Source of the DNA: Streptomyces umbrinus
GTDB taxonomy: Bacteria; Actinomycetota; Actinomycetes; Streptomycetales; Streptomycetaceae
DNA length: 64,000 nucleotides
Direction of reading: 5' to 3'
Assembly: GCF_030817415.1 (NCBI RefSeq)
Contig: NZ_JAUSZI010000002.1
Location: forward strand, 5,580,001-5,644,000
The notes beneath the pieces were generated by a model. The model was given only the letters and a program-made list of their open reading frames with translations, was not told where the DNA came from and did not search any database. Positions 61,131-64,000 of this stretch are shown in pieces. Numbering within the stretch: position 1 is the first letter of the stretch; each line of letters opens with the position of its first letter. A program made the position numbers and the translations under genes.

Positions 61131-62582
61131 ATGCCCGTACCCGTACCGCGGCAGAGAGCGATCCCCGCCGTGGAAGGTGGTCAGGCTCGCGCCGCGTCCT
61201 CAACCGGCGGACCGGCTCAGGCCGTGCCCGCACCCGGCGCCCTGCCCGGCCAGGCGCCGCCCTCGACGAGCCGCGACACCTGCGGCGACACCGGCCACGG
61301 AGGCGACGCCCACCACGGCGGCCTCCACAACGGCAGTGCCCAGACGGGCACGGCCCCGCTGACGCTGCTCGTGATCGAGGACGACCCGGCCGGCTCGCTG
61401 AACGTGCCCGCACTCCTGGACTCGGCCGGCAAGCCCATACGTATCCGTACCGCCCGCAACCTCACCGAGGCCGAGCGGCTGCTGACCGACGACGTCCAGT
61501 GCATCCTGCTCGACCTCGCGCTGACGACCGGCGGCCGGACGGCCGCCGACGTCGGTCCGGAGGACGAGCTGGCCACGCTCAAGCACGTGCTGCGGCTCGC
61601 GCCGCGGCACGCCGTCCTCGCGCTCACCGCGTCCGAGGACGCCGAGCACGGCGCCGAGGCGGTGCGCGTCGGCGCCCAGGACTACCTCTTCCGCGACGAG
61701 CTGGACAGCCGGCTGCTGAGCCGGGCGATCCGGTACGCGGTGGAGCGCAAGCGTTCCGACACGGCCGAGCGACGGCTCACCGAGTCCAAGCTGCGCGCCC
61801 AGGAGAACGCGCGTCTTGAGCGCGGTCTGCTGCCCACGCCCCTCCTTGAGGGCTCCTCGCTGCGGTTCGCCGCGCGCTACCGGCCCGGCCGCTCGCGCGC
61901 GCTGCTCGGCGGTGACTTCTACGACACCGTCCGCACCCCCGACGGCACCGTGCACGCCATGATCGGCGACGTCTGCGGTCACGGCCCCGACGAGGCCGCG
62001 CTCGGCGTGGAGCTCCGGATCGCCTGGCGCGCGCTGACACTGGCGGGCCTGTGCGGCGACGAGCTGCTCTCCACGCTCCAGCAGGTCCTGGAGCACGAGC
62101 GCGACAACGACGAGATCTTCGCGACGCTCTGCACGGTGGACATCGCGCCGGACGGCCGCCGAGCGGGTCTGTGCCTGGCCGGTCACCCGGCCCCGCTGAT
62201 CTCCCGCCCCGCCCGCTCGCGCGCCGCCATCGGCGCGGACGGTGCCGGGGAGCCGGCTCCTCCCGTCGCCGAGCTGCTGCCGTACGAGAACGGCGGCCCG
62301 GCGCTGGGTCTGCTGCCGAACGCCCGCTGGCCGCGCCAGCAGGTGGAGCTGGGCGGCGAGTGGAGTCTGATGCTCTACACGGACGGCCTGATCGAGGGCC
62401 GCACCGGCGAGGGCCGGGAGCGGCTCGGCCAGGACGGGATGGTGGACATGGTCCGCCGCCAGTTGGCGCAGGGGCTGCGGGGCGAGGAGCTGCTGCGGGC
62501 CGCTGTGAACGAGGTGCGGGACCTCAATGGCGGAGAGCTGACGGACGACGTGGCTGTGCTGTTGCTGGACCGAGTGGCTTAG
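61131..62582 (+). CDS. Receiver-PP2C (SpoIIE-type) phosphatase regulator
   Basis: The 483-residue protein has a Gly/His/Ala-rich start of about 75 residues. A receiver-like domain follows (LTLLVIEDDPAGSLNVPALLDS, with the putative phospho-Asp in CILLDLALTTGGRTAAD), then a helical linker (LRAQENARLERGLLP). The C-terminal SpoIIE/PP2C phosphatase domain has GGDFYDTVRTPDGTVHAMIGDVCGHG, LMLYTDGLIEGR and GELTDDVAVLLL. These RsbU/OsaC-like proteins free anti-sigma antagonists by dephosphorylation. No anti-sigma partner is adjacent. The ATG at 61131 follows AAGGAACCC. Confidence 0.87.
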   Translation: MPVPVPRQRAIPAVEGGQARAASSTGGPAQAVPAPGALPGQAPPSTSRDTCGDTGHGGDAHHGGLHNGSAQTGTAPLTLLVIEDDPAGSLNVPALLDSAGKPIRIRTARNLTEAERLLTDDVQCILLDLALTTGGRTAADVGPEDELATLKHVLRLAPRHAVLALTASEDAEHGAEAVRVGAQDYLFRDELDSRLLSRAIRYAVERKRSDTAERRLTESKLRAQENARLERGLLPTPLLEGSSLRFAARYRPGRSRALLGGDFYDTVRTPDGTVHAMIGDVCGHGPDEAALGVELRIAWRALTLAGLCGDELLSTLQQVLEHERDNDEIFATLCTVDIAPDGRRAGLCLAGHPAPLISRPARSRAAIGADGAGEPAPPVAELLPYENGGPALGLLPNARWPRQQVELGGEWSLMLYTDGLIEGRTGEGRERLGQDGMVDMVRRQLAQGLRGEELLRAAVNEVRDLNGGELTDDVAVLLLDRVA

Positions 62583-62659
62583 CCGCGCGCTCCGCCGGGT
62601 GCCGCCGTTCAGTGTCTGCGGGCCGTCCTCAGCTGGTCACGTCAGGACCTGCGGGCCGT

Positions 62660-62702
62660 CCGTGGCTGGTCGCGCAGTTCCCCGCGCCCTGAAGGGGCGC
62701 GC
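62660..62702 (+). repeat. Dispersed hairpin repeat
   Basis: Short module in reverse form: ggctggtcgcgcagttcc followed by ccgcgccctgaaggggcgcg, between the PP2C gene and DUF2516. Confidence 0.8.
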
Positions 62703-62738
62703 CGGCGTACGGGCGGCTTGAAGGGGACGGGCAGGGGC

Positions 62739-63086
62739 TCAGCGGCCGCCGTTGTACGGGCCGTACGGGCCGTCGCTGCTGCTTCCGCCTCGGCGGCCGC
62801 CTCCGCCGCCCGAGACCTGCCTGAGCGCGGGCCGGACGTCGACGAAGAAGACGATCGTGGCGATGAGGCCGGCGATCTGCAGGAAGACCATCGGGACCAG
62901 CAGATTCACGGCCACCGTGACGCCCAGGATGATCAGCCAGAACATCTTGCTCTGCTTGTTCGCGGCGCGGTACGCGTCGTCGCGCGCCAGGCCCGCCATC
63001 ACCAGCGCCACCACCGCGAGCACCAGCATGCCGAGGAAGATCAGCGACATGAAGCCGCCGAACGCGGTCAACAGCACTTGGCCCAC
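62739..63086 (-). CDS. DUF2516 family membrane protein
   Basis: The 115-residue protein has three hydrophobic helices (LTAFGGFMSLIFLGMLVLAVVALVMAG, KMFWLIILGVTVAVNLLV, FLQIAGLIATIVFFVDV) and a Gly/Arg/Ser-rich cytoplasmic end. The signature VFFVDVRPALRQV is that of DUF2516, found near the HbhA-like gene across Streptomyces. The function is unknown. It starts at GTG 63086. Confidence 0.85.
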   Translation of the reverse strand: MGQVLLTAFGGFMSLIFLGMLVLAVVALVMAGLARDDAYRAANKQSKMFWLIILGVTVAVNLLVPMVFLQIAGLIATIVFFVDVRPALRQVSGGGGGRRGGSSSDGPYGPYNGGR

Positions 63087-63130
63087 CTACCCGATTCGAG
63101 TCCTCGTCCCTACGCGGTCACCGTACCCGC

Positions 63131-63178
63131 AGAACGGGTCGGGGACTCCGATAGTGCCCGGAGTCCCCGACCCGTTCT
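63131..63178 (-). terminator. Strong hairpin between DUF2516 and HbhA-like genes
   Basis: A 20-bp perfect stem (agaacgggtcggggactccg and its complement) with an 8-base loop lies directly after the HbhA-like stop on the minus strand. It should separate the two genes. Confidence 0.8.
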
Positions 63179-63216
63179 CGTAACACCCTGTCGCCGTTGC
63201 TCCGGCGGCGCCGCGC

Positions 63217-63807
63217 CTACTTCGCGGGCGGCGTGGTCTTCTTCGCGGTGGTCTTGCGGGCCGCCGGGGCCTTCTTCGCCGCGGGCTTCTTCGCCGGGGC
63301 GGGCTCGGCCTTGGCCTCGGCGGGCTTCTCGGCCTTGACCTCGACCGGCTCCGGCTTCGGCTCGACGGCCACGGCCAGTTCCTCGATCTCCTCGGCGGCC
63401 TCGCCGCGCCAGGTCTTCACGGTCTGCTCGCCGCGCTCGGCGACCTTCTCGTACGTCTCGCGCGCCTTCACGGCGTACTCGGCGGCCACGCCGACACCGC
63501 GGAGGGCGAAGTCCTGAGCCGTCTCACCGATCTTCTTCAGGTCGGTGTCCAGGGTGCCGATGAACTCGTTCACCTTGGTCTGAATGGTCTCCTGCGCCTC
63601 CTTGGCGCGTGCGGTGGCCTTCTCCTGGACCTCGTTCGGGTCGATGCCGCGTACGGCGTCGATGCGAGCGGGCGCCTCGGCACGAAGCTGCTCGACGATG
63701 CCGGGCACCTTCTTGGCCTGCTGAATGGCCAGATCGGCGGTGCCGGCGGCGAAGTAGAGCGGGGTCGGGTCGCTGAAGGTCTTGCGCAGGTCGTCGGTGA
63801 TGGCCAT
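63217..63807 (-). CDS. HbhA-like Ala/Lys-rich protein
   Basis: The 196-residue protein has a helical N-terminal domain (MAITDDLRKTFSDPTPLYFAAGTADLAIQ), a coiled-coil middle (VQEKATARAKEAQETIQTKVNEF) and a Lys/Ala/Pro tail (AKPEPV, APAKKPAAKKAPA). This layout matches heparin-binding hemagglutinin-type proteins of actinobacteria, whose basic tail binds polyanions. The ATG at 63807 has GGGAGG about eight bases upstream. Confidence 0.8.
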   Translation of the reverse strand: MAITDDLRKTFSDPTPLYFAAGTADLAIQQAKKVPGIVEQLRAEAPARIDAVRGIDPNEVQEKATARAKEAQETIQTKVNEFIGTLDTDLKKIGETAQDFALRGVGVAAEYAVKARETYEKVAERGEQTVKTWRGEAAEEIEELAVAVEPKPEPVEVKAEKPAEAKAEPAPAKKPAAKKAPAARKTTAKKTTPPAK

Positions 63808-63945
63808 GGCGATGGTCCTCCCGGAATCGCTAGTGCTTGAAGCGTGAGGGTTTTGTGGTGCGGTACTCCGCCGCCGGCCGGGCCGTTCCATGCCGTGCCC
63901 GGCCGTGCCGTACTGGCCACGCCGCGCTCGTCATGACGTGCCCGG

Positions 63946-64000
63946 TCAGCTCGCGGAGGACTGCTGGTCGTGAGGGTCGTTCTTGTCCTGCGGATCCTGC
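63946..64000 (-). CDS. C-terminal end of a gene entering the window from the right
   Basis: Only the last 17-18 codons are visible, ending DPQDKNDPHDQQSSAS before the TGA at 63946. The family cannot be read from this. In Streptomyces the gene upstream of the HbhA-like gene is often an XRE-type regulator, which is a guess from context. Confidence 0.4.
   Translation of the reverse strand, partial: QDPQDKNDPHDQQSSAS

Overview
The window is a stretch of actinobacterial chromosome, almost certainly Streptomyces. The DNA is very GC-rich, many genes start with GTG, and TTA codons are nearly absent. The gene order (nagK-nagA, cdgB, msiK, rlmB-cysS-ispF-ispD-carD, phoPR/phoU, gpmA, mshA) matches the core order I recall from Streptomyces coelicolor around SCO4285 to SCO4198. 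That synteny is from memory and was not computed. || 1-21.4 kb: aminosugar catabolism (end of nagK, then nagA, then a PfkB sugar kinase); a secreted I36-type inhibitor; a CBM35 membrane protein; the diguanylate cyclase CdgB with a rich control region; a flavin reductase; an ECF sigma factor with a SnoaL-like tail; ArfB; TerD; several acetyltransferases and oxidoreductases; an M1 lipoprotein peptidase; a pentapeptide-repeat protein; an antibiotic-kinase-like protein; and an EamA transporter. || 21.4-28.3 kb: a regulatory cluster. Two very large LuxR-type regulators are transcribed divergently from a 64-bp gap, and each carries a TTA (bldA) codon near its start. A NarL-type regulator with a degenerate receiver domain follows. 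|| 28.3-31.9 kb: a small mobile or recombined region with a secreted serine hydrolase between an intact tRNA-Thr and a decayed tRNA-Thr copy, then a TnpB gene without TnpA, preceded by a perfect 19-bp inverted repeat. || 32-46 kb: housekeeping. It holds MsiK (shared ATPase of sugar importers, with a DasR-like site), a sugar nucleotidyltransferase, a DoxX protein, the minus-strand run carD-ispD-ispF-cysS-rlmB (ispD has a one-base frameshift here), a lipoprotein, and phoP/phoR facing phoU across duplicated PHO boxes. || 46-51 kb: an unreported 50-residue Cys-rich peptide, a two-domain TerD protein, and an accessory patch of short genes (DUF6082, DUF4231/SLATT-like, DUF7144). || 51-64 kb: gpmA, an MFS exporter, an AraC regulator, a Tat-exported beta-helix protein, YbjN-mshA (mycothiol synthesis), a methyltransferase, an NlpC/P60 hydrolase, a receiver-PP2C phosphatase, DUF2516 and an HbhA-like protein. 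|| A family of GC-rich hairpin repeats is scattered between genes. One copy has been captured in frame inside nagA. Start codons were chosen by reading ribosome binding sites by eye, so several could shift.
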